Positions 33,417 through 44,292 of a stretch of 64,000 nucleotides of DNA are shown here, in pieces. The translations under genes and the position numbers were made by a program. The stretch is from Craspedostauros australis (lineage: Eukaryota; Bacillariophyta; Bacillariophyceae; Mastogloiales; Achnanthaceae): assembly GCA_026770025.1 (NCBI GenBank), contig JAMXDE010000011.1, forward strand, positions 124,001 through 188,000. The letters are read 5' to 3'. Under the pieces are notes generated by a model. That model saw nothing but the letters and a program-made list of their open reading frames with translations. It did no database searches and was not told the DNA's origin. Numbering within the stretch: the stretch's first letter is position 1; every line of letters starts with the position of its first letter.

Positions 33417-34292
33417 TTAATGCCAGTGATCGGGGTCCGGTTGGGGATCATATGCAGCCTGGGGTTGTGCGACTAATGTATCGCTTTGAGTACGGAAGAC
33501 ATGGTAACTGACCAAAAACAACTTCACGATGATCGTCCACAAGACTGCTGCAATGTAAGTCGCTCGATGGGTGGCGTCAGGATTGACGTTGCCATTGTCG
33601 TTGTTGACCATTAGCTGTTTCATCAGCCTCACCATGGCTTGGTTTTTCATCACACGCAGGCACCAGGCGAACTCGAATAGAGGAACAACAAGACTGAGGA
33701 CGGGGGAATACTGCTCCGCCATCGCCACCACGATCACGATCATCTGCGCCAACATGAGACACATGGTGTTCTTGTGGCCTCGCGACCAGCTGCGCACGAA
33801 TTTGTTGCCTGCGTAGCCGTCGCTTTGGATCACGAGATTCTGCAGCACGCGATCCACCTCCTCGTCGCTCAATTTGTATCCCAAACGACCCTCCCACTCG
33901 CGGACGGCCTCGCGATGTTCCGGCGTCGTGGGTCTGCGCAAGGGAGGAAACTCTGCATCGCAGAGCTTGACCACTTGACTCACCTCGGTAGCCGTCAAGA
34001 TTCGGCCCATGCGTTCTTCGTATCGTCGAATCTCTCGCGTGTGTTCCGGGCGGCTTGGCTTGCGCAGGATCAACGCGTCCGTGCTACCTGCCTGCAGCGA
34101 CGCAGAATGCGAGTGGTTGCTTGCCGCATCCAACGGTTGGCTGTCGTTGTTCTGCGCGCCGCTCGTGGGGATGCTGTTGCCGTTCTCCACGTCTGTCGTC
34201 TCCGGCGGCGACACCAGCGACGAAGCCTCAGAATGATGAACCATCTCGACACCAAAGACTTCTCCCAACGTGATTTGAGAAGGGTTGCCCAT
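33417..34292 (-). CDS. Hypothetical membrane protein with a duplicated helical motif
   Basis: A single-exon ORF of 291 residues. The N-terminal 75 residues are polar and Ser/Asn-rich. Two imperfect copies of a roughly 38-residue unit follow: one from RPEHTREIRRYEERMG with LTATEVSQVV (about 81-109), the other from TPEHREAVREWEGRLG with LSDEEVDRVL (about 120-149). Both read (R/T)PEH-x-R-E-x-x-x-(Y/W)-E-x-R-(M/L)-G followed by an E-V helix, suggesting an internal duplication of a helix-turn-helix-like module. Two hydrophobic helices follow (about 180-215, MLAQMIVIVVAMAE and LSLVVPLFEFAW; and about 245-265, YIAAVLWTIIVKLFLV). I do not recognise the family. The gene is divergent to the pseudouridine synthase at 34939, with about 650 bp between the start codons. 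Confidence 0.6.
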   Translation of the reverse strand: MGNPSQITLGEVFGVEMVHHSEASSLVSPPETTDVENGNSIPTSGAQNNDSQPLDAASNHSHSASLQAGSTDALILRKPSRPEHTREIRRYEERMGRILTATEVSQVVKLCDAEFPPLRRPTTPEHREAVREWEGRLGYKLSDEEVDRVLQNLVIQSDGYAGNKFVRSWSRGHKNTMCLMLAQMIVIVVAMAEQYSPVLSLVVPLFEFAWCLRVMKNQAMVRLMKQLMVNNDNGNVNPDATHRATYIAAVLWTIIVKLFLVSYHVFRTQSDTLVAQPQAAYDPQPDPDHWH

Positions 34293-34938
34293 GATGGCAA
34301 ATGATCCACAGTATGTTGCTCGGGCGATCTACGCGTATGTGAAACACAATGAACTCTCTCTCTCTCCTCTCTCCTCGCTCTATGTTGTTTGCCTGTTTGT
34401 ATTGAAACGGAGACGGTAATTGGGTATAAGATCGTGTCTAAAAGTGTTGTTTGACGGATTGTGATCTGTCTCTTCTGCGGTGCACCTTCTGTGCCTTTTT
34501 GTTGTCTGCTGCTGCTCGTGACTCCTCTGAGCCCTCGTGACTGGTTTCGCTCCAATAGTTTGTGCGTTTATCCTGGTTGGTTTTGAATAGAATTGTGATG
34601 AGGGAGAAGATCCATCTCTCCCTTGGTTTCGTGTGATGTTCTGCACATTTCTTGGCTTCGTTTTGCAGTCGTGATTCTCATTGACAAGAAGTATGCGGTG
34701 AAATATTCACTATCTGCATTTATTCACAGACGTGTGAACAGAGTCGAACGAGTCAATAGCCAACCGACGAAGAGATCGCGCATGCAGAATGAGAGAAAAC
34801 ACGTCCACGGAATCACCAACGTTGCGCCACGAAATCACCAACACTGTCTCCGCCTTCCGCCCATCTTGCATCCATCAATCGACTGCTCACAGTCGCCTGG
34901 CCATACTTCGAGCACGGTGCCCAACATATCGCGCCATC
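34293..34938. other. Divergent intergenic region
   Basis: 646 bp shared by the promoters of the membrane-protein gene (-) and pseudouridine synthase gene (+), with a CT-rich run at 34352-34380. The frame is open from 34789, so the right end could encode an N-terminal extension of the synthase. Confidence 0.5.
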
Positions 34939-36837
34939 ATGGAGGGATCAAAGGAGAGAGTCCGAAAGGGAAGACAGGCATCGGGCGATGGCAATGGCAA
35001 CGATGGCAAGAAGCTCCATGCGTGTCTGAAGGAGCTGGGAGTGCACAAGACAGATGCCAAGATATCCGCGTTGGATGTGCTGAATCATCTGGTGACGACG
35101 GATCTCGTGAAGCATGACGTCATTGAGGCAGCCTATGATGCAATCCAGACCGAGAGACGCGAGGCTGAGAAGCAGCGCAAGCAACGAGAACAAGAAAAGG
35201 CAGCGACATGCAACGTCCGACGCCGCCATATCGCACTGCGGTTCTACTACGATGGCGCCAAGTACTCCGGATTGGCGCAGACCATTGGACAAGACAATGA
35301 CAACTCCGTGGAGAAGGTGCTCTTCCAGGCTCTCGTCAAGACCAAGCTCATCGATTCGCGTGAGACCAGCGGCTATTCGAGATGCGGAAGGACCGACAAG
35401 GGTGTCAGTTCCGCTGGGCAGGTGGTCGCGTTCCAATTGCGCAGCACCTTTCCGTTGGATGCATCCACAGATGAGGCTGGCAGCACGATCCTGTCCAATG
35501 ATGAATTGCCTAGCAATGACAACGAAGCCCTCCAGACGTGGGTCATCCCGAGAAAGAGGACGAAGGCGGCGAAGAAGAAAAAGAAGGCAGGCAACGCTGC
35601 TCCAGGCGCAAGCAACAGTGATAGCAATGAGACGATGAGCTCATCTGGATCCGCAACTGCAGCTGCGTCTGTCAACGCTGACACCACGCCCAACAATGCG
35701 ACGATGGCACCGCCACGACAAAAGCGCATGTTGAAGGAATTCCCATACGCCAACATGCTCAACAACCTCCTGCCCGATGACATTCGCATCTTGGGTTGGT
35801 GCCCCGTGTCTGATGAATTCTCGGCACGCTTCTCTGCCACAACACGCACCTATCGGTACTTCTTCCTCCAGCGAAAGATGAGCTTGGCGAAGATACAGCA
35901 GGGGTTGGACCGGTTGGTGGGCAAGCACGATTTTCGCAACTTCTGCAAGATGGACGTTGAGAAGGTGTACAACTTCGAACGTGTCATTCATTCGGCCAAG
36001 GTGGTCTCCGTCCAACAAGAGGACGGTGACGGCAACACCGGCGATGGTAATGGTGGTGGCAACGGCAACGTGTGCTACTTGCTGATCGTCGGACAGGCCT
36101 TTCTGTGGCATCAGATCCGATGCATCGCGCACGTCATCTTCATGATCGGTAAAGGATTGGAATCACCAGACATCATCAGTGACTTGCTGAATCTCGAACG
36201 ATACCCAGGCAAGCCCAGCTACGCGCTTGCTGCCGAGCAGCCGTTGGTCCTGCACGATTGCGGATATCCGAATCTGCGATTTGGATATTCCGTCGCCAAC
36301 CTGTGGTCAGTCTCGTGTCATCTGGAACGCCAGTGGGAAAACATGACGCTGGCGGCCGCAAGGATTCGAAACTGCATTACAGCATTGAGCGATCTGCCCG
36401 TGATGCCGCAGGATTGTTTGGACTTTGAGTCGGAACGTGCCGCGGAACGTAAGAAGAAGCGAGCCAAGTACTATCATGGATCGTCAGGCATCTCGATGGA
36501 TGATGCTAGCAACGCCGATGGTCAGCAAGAAACGGCGCATGTGTTGGATCAATACGAAGCGAAGGATTTGGCACAAACCATCACGTGGGGCGAATGCCTG
36601 CCATGGCTGCAACAGCGCGGATGGGTGCCCGACCCGGACGGACAGGGCAAATCCATCCACGTCCCCATGAAGTTGCGATCGTTGGGAACAACGTACGAGC
36701 AAAAAATCGCCGCATTGCAACATAATGATAGACGGCGCCAGCGGTACACCGAGAATGTGATCAAGAAGCGCAAGACGAGCGATGAAGACGAAGCCTTTTA
36801 CAAGCACATGACGAGTCAAGGCGGGTCGGGGCTGTGA
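34939..36837 (+). CDS. tRNA pseudouridine synthase, TruA/PUS3 (Deg1) type
   Basis: Converts uridine to pseudouridine in the anticodon arm of tRNA (positions 38/39 for PUS3/Deg1). One exon; 632 residues from ATG 34939, or 682 if the in-frame ATG at 34789 is used. A Lys/Glu-rich N-terminal region (to about 95) leads into the catalytic domain, IALRFYYDGAKYSGLAQ. The catalytic Asp is in SGYSRCGRTDKGVSSAGQV, a near-exact PUS3 match. Further motifs are FPYANMLNNLLPDDIRILGW, FSARFSATTRTYRYFF, HDFRNFCKMDVEKVYNFER and FLWHQIRCIAHVIFMIGKGL. The internal stretch of about 70 residues after the catalytic motif (Ser/Ala/Asn-rich, with KRTKAAKKKKKAG) is an insertion not typical of the fold. The C-terminal Lys/Arg-rich region could be a nuclear signal. 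The family is secure; the target position is by homology. Confidence 0.92.
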   Translation: MEGSKERVRKGRQASGDGNGNDGKKLHACLKELGVHKTDAKISALDVLNHLVTTDLVKHDVIEAAYDAIQTERREAEKQRKQREQEKAATCNVRRRHIALRFYYDGAKYSGLAQTIGQDNDNSVEKVLFQALVKTKLIDSRETSGYSRCGRTDKGVSSAGQVVAFQLRSTFPLDASTDEAGSTILSNDELPSNDNEALQTWVIPRKRTKAAKKKKKAGNAAPGASNSDSNETMSSSGSATAAASVNADTTPNNATMAPPRQKRMLKEFPYANMLNNLLPDDIRILGWCPVSDEFSARFSATTRTYRYFFLQRKMSLAKIQQGLDRLVGKHDFRNFCKMDVEKVYNFERVIHSAKVVSVQQEDGDGNTGDGNGGGNGNVCYLLIVGQAFLWHQIRCIAHVIFMIGKGLESPDIISDLLNLERYPGKPSYALAAEQPLVLHDCGYPNLRFGYSVANLWSVSCHLERQWENMTLAAARIRNCITALSDLPVMPQDCLDFESERAAERKKKRAKYYHGSSGISMDDASNADGQQETAHVLDQYEAKDLAQTITWGECLPWLQQRGWVPDPDGQGKSIHVPMKLRSLGTTYEQKIAALQHNDRRRQRYTENVIKKRKTSDEDEAFYKHMTSQGGSGL

Positions 36838-37799
36838 GACGAGCCGTCCTTCGGGTGTTTGCTGTCAGATTCAGACAGAAGAGAGATTGGTGCCATGTTC
36901 CGCAACAGGTGGATTACACAATGGCGGTAGAACGTTTGCTCCTCTGAATGCCACGGTCACATAAGATTGCTTTAGTATTGTGAGAGCGGCGTGCTCATCC
37001 CTTCCATCCACATATAATACAATTCATGAGTTACAATGCAGTGTGCCCACAAGTATGGCAGGATGGATGGATGGATGAGTGAATCTGCCGTCCCATGCTC
37101 TGTGAACGTTGACACGTCTAACTTCGTCAACAAAGAATCATGGAAAAGGGACTTTGGCAGATCCGAATGGAAAAAAGGAGAACAGTCGGCGACGTGTTGT
37201 GCCTTTTGGCTGTTTCGCCGTCGCTGGATTTTTGGTTGGTTGGTTGGTTGGGCTGCAGCTTCTGTTGTTGTTGATGTTGTTGGTGGTAGTTGTTTCCTCA
37301 CACATCATGTGCACATGTGGCTCCTTTTGTGTTCGTTGTTTGTTTGGGCAGAGAGACAAACAGTTCCGTTTCTATTTTGGATTCAGGCAGAAACAAAGAG
37401 AGAACCACCGTATCCAGGATTTCGGGATTGTTTCTCAAGTCAGGTCTGTGTGTCGGTGTGAGCGTGTGTGCGAGTGTGAGTATCGCAAAGGAGGGTTCTG
37501 CGCGACAGAAGTGAAAGCATTGCCCCCACACTCCCACCAGACACCTCGGCATCACATTGTCGTATCCAAGCTTCGGATCAAAGTCCGTGCGGACATCGCG
37601 CATGCCTCACACAGGCAAGGTCGAAAGAGAAGGCATTGTCAGCACAAACGGAACTAGTAGTAACTCCAACCAAGACGGGCGAAGACCTCGGAACGAAGTC
37701 ATTGTGCTGCACCTACGAGGAGAGCAATCGTATTGGACCACGCTCGTCCCGTACATCATATAACATAACATAATAGAATATAGTAGAATAGCTCACACC
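36838..37799. other. Intergenic region
   Basis: 962 bp with short GGAT (37061-37078), TTGG (37230-37248) and GTT/GTTG (37262-37288) runs and an AT-rich TAACATAACATAATAGAATA stretch directly before the next gene. No supported gene. Confidence 0.5.
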
Positions 37800-40700
37800 A
37801 TGGAGGACGGTGGCAGCAGCAGCAACGGCGGCATCGTTGCTCAGAAGCAGATGCAGACCAACAACCACGAAGACCACGCGGAGGGGATGGCGGTATCGGA
37901 GACAACCAACGAGGCCGTCAGCCAAATGTTGACTCCCCAGGCGCGCAACACTCGGACCTCGAAGGCGGAAACACAATCGGATCAAGCCGCAGCATCTCTG
38001 GCGACCTACAGCGCCGCGGCGAACAGCCCGATGCACAAGCAGCCAACGGGCGATGGCAATGCTAGCACGGACCCCGTGAGCGTGACCAACTCCTTCGCAG
38101 CCACCACGCGACAGAAGATCGAGTCCAGACGCAAGGCCATGCAGCCAGAGTACAGCATCGGTTACAATCCGCAGGATAGCACCAGCCTCAAAGCAAACGG
38201 CAAACTCGCGCCATGGCAACAGCAGAAGAAGAGGAAGAGCGCGGCACAGGGCGACGGGACGACGGACAATGACTCCACCGTGGCTGAGCCATCTGCGAAG
38301 CCTTTCAGACCCAGAAAGCCAGACTCCAAACGGTGGCGGAGACGGAAGGGTGGTCGGTACTCTCGCATAGTCACCTTGGACAGCAACGAAGACGATTCCA
38401 GTACTCCTGCATCGCAGCGGGCGCAGTCGGACCAGCAGCAGAGCAATCAGCCGAAACAGGAGCAGCGGCAACGGCAATCCTTCCCACCGCTCCCCAATAC
38501 GCAGTACCGAGTCACCATCCGAAGGAGGGCCATTCGGAAATTGGAAGACGGAGAAACGCCGTCTCAGCACCAACAACCGAAGAAAGAACAAAGCGGAGGC
38601 GCCCGCAGTCGTACTGATCAGATCAATAACGGTGAAGATGCCAAGGAAGACGAAGAAGACGAAGACGAAGTGTATGGCGACACATCGCTAGGGATGAAGC
38701 TCATCGTGGTTGGTGGCAAGGTTATCGTTCAGCATCTCAATGCACTGGTGGATGGACGTGCATCCCCCGCCCAGCTCGTCGGCATCATCCAGCGTGCCGA
38801 CGTGCTGCTCTCCGTCAACGGCTTCTCCTTGGTCGACCTCCCCATCGATCAGCTCATGGAGGGCCTCAAACCTTTGAGCGCAACGGACAGCGACGGAGCG
38901 TACCCGCGCACGATCGATCTGCGATTCGAGGTGGGCGTTGGCACGGACTTGCTCAAGACTCATGAACAGAACCAGCAGGCCAGCAACTCTAGCAAACGTC
39001 CCAGCGGCACCGATCCTGCCAACGAAATGTTCTCGCTCTTCCCATTGCTGGACCAGCCCAATGCGACAGCGTCTGCGGACGATAGCGGTGAGCAGGATGC
39101 TGCGAACCGACCTGCGGTCTCGACCTCCCTCAGCGATGGCAAGGCCGGCAGCAAGGTGGATGCAGGCAGCACCGTGGACCCGTTGCGAGGACCGGCGCCA
39201 AGCGGCAAGGCAAAATCGAAGACAGGCAAGGCTGCTTCTCCCGATTCCGCCGCGTTCGGAAATGGCACCAACACTGCCATCGCCAAAATCCTTGCGCAGA
39301 CCCATCAGCGGGACAGGCAGCTCTACACGAGCGAATTCTTCTCGTGGGATGACGATGCCTGGGAATGGCTGCGCCTGCAGATGGTTGCTGTGACCGGCGA
39401 ACCTCTGCAAACGGCCATGACGGATGATATGCTCACGCCAGCAGAACGCATCGAACGCGGGATGAAAGCGCTGCTTCTCTTCAACAAGATCAGCTACAGC
39501 ATCGAAGAGACCGATAAGGGCAAGGACATGCGCTCGTTCAAGCTCTGGAATTCATCGCTGAGTCTGCGAAGCGGGGCCAGCCGAAGGCGGCGCCATGTCT
39601 TCGACTCCGTGTCTCTGCCAGCACACAAAATGAGCGAGCGATTCGACCGCAATCCCATCGAAGAATCGGACGAAGACGATGACGACGACAGCCTCAACTC
39701 TCACGGCAGCGGATCCGACGAGGAGGTCGACGGCGATGAGCTCCTGCTGGGTCTCGCGGCACACGACGAGATCTGGAAGAAGCAGGTGCTGGAGACGCTG
39801 AAGAATGCGGTCGACGAGATGGAAAGCGGGCGTGACGAAATCGTGGAAGAGGAGAAAGTTGAGGGTCCGCAAGACATGAATGCGGTCATATCGAACGAGC
39901 TGGGCGCGTTCCTGTTCGGTGAGAAGATATCCAAGGTCATCAAGAAGAAGAAGACGCATGCGTTGCCACCGGACGAAGTCACGTCCGTCCTGTTCGACCT
40001 GACGACCAACGTGGCGACATCCGCGCCGGATGAAATCACGATCACCGGGCAGCAGTCGGCCGCGCCGTCCGTCCAATCCAGCGTCGGCTTTCACGCGCTC
40101 AGCAGCCAGCAGCGCAAGTCGCAGGACGCGGAAGTGCTCTTGGCAACGCAGTTTTTGTTGGAGCACAGTCTTCCGATATGGCTCAAGTCCTTCCGGCCAT
40201 TGCCATGGGAGCACCGACGTGTGCTGTGGCCGCGCGTCAAGCTGCCCGGAGGCAGTTCCCATGTTGGTGCAGGTGCAACGACGTTCTCGGATGACAGCCT
40301 CACATTGGACAGCGGAGAGACTGGCCGCTCCCCCGCAGCGTTGGCGAAGAAGAGCCTGCAGGAACGAATCGAAGATCAGGAGCTAGACGTCGAGGCCAGA
40401 GCCGAAGCGTGAGTGGGACGTGCAGCATCTTCATATGCACGCGTGTGCGCCATGTGATTGTATTGTGTTGCGTTGTGTTACGTGGCGTTCTGTCGTATTT
40501 GTCATTTTTATCGAGGACGAGCCATCTCTGTGGTGTGCAGAACAAATGCTCCAGAACGTATCCTGTGGCTGCCTCTTACACTTGAGCTTGCACGTTGGAC
40601 ATTGAAATGCAACACTTCGCCTCGATAATCGCCGGAATCCTCACTGTCTCTTGTCACTGCTCCAATCGCGCCATGCTATGTCCTCGCATATTTCAAACTT

Positions 40701-43162
40701 TCTTCCTCGTTTCTGCATCACATCGCAACACATCAAACAGATGCTTTCTTGTGACATTCTACTTCACGCAAAAGCTGTTGCCCGCATGCTCAGAGCATGC
40801 GCAAAGCATTCTGCCCAAGGAAGCCGAAGGGGCCATCACGGAGTGCGTGACGTTCATCCAAAAGTACGGGTCCTACCTGCATATGCAAGCGTCTTTGTCC
40901 TACGCAGCGTCCATCCGAGCTGAGCGTATCATTGATGAGCTACTGAGGTTGGCACTCAATGACATCGGGCACAAGGATGCGTCCAAAGAAATCCAAAGAG
41001 CCAACACCTTGACATTCTACAACTCGGTAAGCATGGTGCCTGCGATACATTGTGCCTTCTGTTGTTCATGCCTCCAGAAAGTGATGTTGATTGTATCCTT
41101 GCTACACAAAACGAGTTCTCACTTCTCGCCGTTTTGTAACGTATTGATTCTAAATCCATATTCTCCACAAATGGATGCAATTCATTTGATACTCACTCTG
41201 TCGTACAATTGCTCGCAACAGGCCAAGCTATCGGCGGTTGTTTCCGCCCTCGGCGATATTCCATTCGAGCTGAGAGTCGAAAGGCGCAACGCGTTGATCA
41301 ACCTTTCCGTAACCGCATATCCAGATGTGCAGCCATGGCAAGTGCGCAAGGCATGCCGGGTGGAAACGCAACGCAGCAAGACAGGTACCACCACTGACGA
41401 CGTCGACGATGACAGCAAGCAGAACCCAGCTGAAGAAGTCAAGTCGGACAAGAAGCAAGTGTCCGCGGAAGATCTGAAGGGTTTGTTCTACGCGTATCTA
41501 TCCGAGCTGTTGGACCCAATGAATGGGCATTCGCATGCAAGACGAGATTTGAAATTGGTGGAGGTACGTCTCGACAGTGGTGGTTGGCTGGTGGCAGTAT
41601 GATTCTAAGTCTTCGCTCCCGATGATATTCTCTCCATCCTGAGTTCTGCGTCATGCTGTGCAAATGCACGATTACCAGCATCATCATGATCATCATTGCT
41701 TATTGCTCACTATTTATTGCTCACCTCATACAACCCACGCAACGGCTATGGCCCGAATGTCTCTCTTTCTTTTCATGCCAACCATTTGCTCGCAAACATT
41801 CGCCTGCCGAACAGGAATTCTGCAATCTGTCTGTGGAGAAAGCCGACGATGGCAAACTCGACAAGGGTCGGTTGCAAAACTTCTTTGCCATCGCATCGAA
41901 GTCATCCAGCACCCATCTCGCATACAAGCGAGATCTCATCATGCTTCTGAATATCGCAATGAACATCAACAAGCAAAATCTCGCTTTGGATCTAGGTAAG
42001 CCAATGCATCGCTTTGATTTGCGCAACTTCATTTCGTTTACATTTTGTATGCATGCCATGAATATACGTATTGCATGAAGCCACCACCAGCTCGCACACT
42101 CACCCACGGATTCGTTGATCCACCCATTTGCATTCTGTACTGTTCTATCTACGTATTCAATTTTTTTCTACGCTGTACCGTTGTCCAATGCGCACAGCAA
42201 CGGAAACCATCGAAAGCCGCGATCCGAAGACCAAATCTCGCGAAGTGTTGCAGCACCTTGCTGCCACGTTGCGTACTCTGTATCATCAGGCATTGGAGCA
42301 AGGCCGAGCAGCAAATCGCCGGACGGAGAGCTTCAAAATGTTGGCGCGCATCATCAAGCTGTACCAAAGGATGGATCGACTGGAGCAACCCAAGGACGCA
42401 GGGCCAATCGTCAACGTGCCCCGCGAGCTGCACCGCATTTTGGAGCTGTGGCAGGCAGACTTGCCGGAGCAGGCAGATTCGTGCCATCCAAGGATGATTG
42501 AATTGATTCGATTCTTGGGTGACGAAGTGGACCCAAATAACATGCTGCGCGCGCTGGCGCTGTGGTCTGACACGCATGATGTGGGATCGTCCTTGTACAG
42601 CCTCCTCCAGGCCTTGCTGCGCACGGGATCGCGTCTGTCGTTGGAAAAGGAGCTGTCGGGATCCTTGCTGCGACTGAAGTACGAACGTGTGCGGTACAAC
42701 GCGCCCACCGACCAAACTCCTGTCCCATCGCAGCCGGCATCTTTGGAGGTTACCACGACTCCAGCGAATTCCGAGAAACAGCTGTGGGCTTTGATGTCGG
42801 CAGGCAATTTGACGCTGGACAAGTGAGCACAGACGTGTACATACAAGAGAATAATGCGATGTAGAGTTGAGTTGAGTATGCATGGTAGTATGCTCTTTGT
42901 CTACTCCCTCCCCCTCCCATTTGGTTTCACGGTTGTCAACGTACATGGCATGACATATGAACGAGCGATCTTGCCGATTTTTCCCTTGGCAAGCTTGGAC
43001 AGCTCGATTGGTGACCGCTACCATGATGTGCGTCCACTGGCAAGAACGTTGAAACGATTCGGGTTTGTCACGCTGACCGAAGAAACAGAAGCACTACCGA
43101 CGAATTGCCTCGCACCCGGACACATCAAGGCATGGCATGACAAGCACGTCAGTTTTATCTAA
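37800..43162 (+). CDS. Large PDZ-domain protein of unknown function (six exons)
   Basis: Exons 37800-40408, 40807-41026, 41222-41563, 41815-41995, 42198-42822 and 42994-43162 give about 1,381 residues, all phases consistent. Exon 2 could instead begin at 40741 with the same phase, adding 22 residues. The first 290 residues are disordered and Gln/Ser/Lys-rich. A PDZ-like domain follows (about 296-380: SLGMKLIVVGGKVIVQHLN, then RADVLLSVNGFSLVDLPIDQL). After a second linker comes a conserved-looking segment, EFFSWDDDAWEWLRLQM (about 510-526). The C-terminal half is alpha-helical: ILPKEAEGAITECVTFIQKY, NRRTESFKMLARIIKLYQRM and ALALWSDTHDVGSSLYSLL. A donor at 42823 overlaps a TGA that would otherwise end exon 5; splicing there adds 56 residues ending in HDKHVSFI. 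I do not recognise the helical family. A scaffold role is only suggested by the PDZ domain. Confidence 0.7.
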
Positions 43163-43314
43163 CTTGGCTGTAGCCGTACTAGTAATGTAGCGAATGGCGA
43201 ATGTTATTGCGGTTATGTTTCATCTTGCTTTGTCCATGGTGTTCGTGGTGGAGGTTTCCATTGCTTCTGCTGCATTCCTGCCAATCACGAAATGGCTTGC
43301 TTGCAAGGCGAGAT

Positions 43315-44292
43315 TTACAGAGTTGGAACATCAAATCCGGCCTTCTTGTACTGATCGAAGACGATCTGCACATCGCGCTTGCCACCCATGATGATGGGGC
43401 ACTTGGCGTGGATTTCGTCTGGGAGGAGGTCGATGACATTCTGGATCTTGCCATCGAACATACCGGTGGAGGCGATGCCGCCGGCCTGCTCGATGATCAT
43501 GGCCATTGGGATGCCTTCGTAGAGCAATCGGAGCTTGCCCTTTGGCGATTTCTTGTCGGCGGGGTACATGTAGATGCCACCGTACAGGATGGTGCGGTGG
43601 ATGTCCGCCACCATGGATCCGACGTAACGTGCCGAGTATGGTTTCTGTCCGTCCTTGAAGACCTTGATGGCCTCCTGGATTGGCTCGTCCCAGTGGGTGG
43701 AGTTTCCCTCGTTGGCGGAGTAGATGGTTTTGCCACCGTCCTGTGGGAAGACCATCTTCTCGCGCGTGTGGACGAATTCACCGATGGTGCTGTCGAGGCA
43801 GAATCCGTGCACGTCGCCGCCCTTGAAGGTGAAGACCATCTCGACGGCGGAACTGTAGGTAACGTATCCGGCGCAGATGCAGTCGGCTCCGGATCGCAGA
43901 AGATCGTCGACGGTGCCGTCGCTGCCTGGCTTCTTCTCGTAAACGCAGAAGATGGTGCCGACACTGACGTTGCAGTCGATGTTGGAGCTGCCATCGAGAG
44001 GATCGAATGCGACGCAGAATTTTCCCTGCTTGCCCGGTGGGACGATGATTGGTTCCTCGTTCTCCTCAGAGACGAGGACGCTGCAAACTCCGGAGTTGAC
44101 GAGAGCGTTGATCATCATGTCGTTGGACAGGACATCGAGCTTCTTCTGGTCGTCGCCGGTGCTGTTGACCTCACCTGCCAAACCGTAAAGCTTGGCGACA
44201 CCAGCTCGCTGCACCGCGGATGTAATGAGCTTGCAGGATGTGGCGATGGCATTCATGAGGATGACCAGATCGTGGTCATGGACAGATGCCAT
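43315..44292 (-). CDS. FBP: Fructose-1,6-bisphosphatase
   Basis: Hydrolyses fructose-1,6-bisphosphate to fructose-6-phosphate in gluconeogenesis or the Calvin cycle. From ATG 44292 the protein has 325 residues and holds the whole catalytic core: LVSEENEEPI, the metal-binding FDPLDGSSNIDCNVSVGTIF (about 96-115), YSARYVGSMVADIHRTILYGGIYMYP, KGKLRLLYEGIPMAMIIEQAGG and IIMGGKRDV near the C-terminus. The sequence just upstream in the same frame, DAKTLNRFVMASVHDHDLV, resembles the conserved FBPase start and begins right after a CAG at 44322-44320. A short 5' exon is therefore likely, but I could not locate it; upstream of that CAG the frame meets a stop. No plastid presequence is visible in the present model, so it looks cytosolic, subject to the missing exon. 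Nearest neighbour is the convergent PDZ gene, 152 bp away. Confidence 0.92.
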   Translation of the reverse strand: MASVHDHDLVILMNAIATSCKLITSAVQRAGVAKLYGLAGEVNSTGDDQKKLDVLSNDMMINALVNSGVCSVLVSEENEEPIIVPPGKQGKFCVAFDPLDGSSNIDCNVSVGTIFCVYEKKPGSDGTVDDLLRSGADCICAGYVTYSSAVEMVFTFKGGDVHGFCLDSTIGEFVHTREKMVFPQDGGKTIYSANEGNSTHWDEPIQEAIKVFKDGQKPYSARYVGSMVADIHRTILYGGIYMYPADKKSPKGKLRLLYEGIPMAMIIEQAGGIASTGMFDGKIQNVIDLLPDEIHAKCPIIMGGKRDVQIVFDQYKKAGFDVPTL

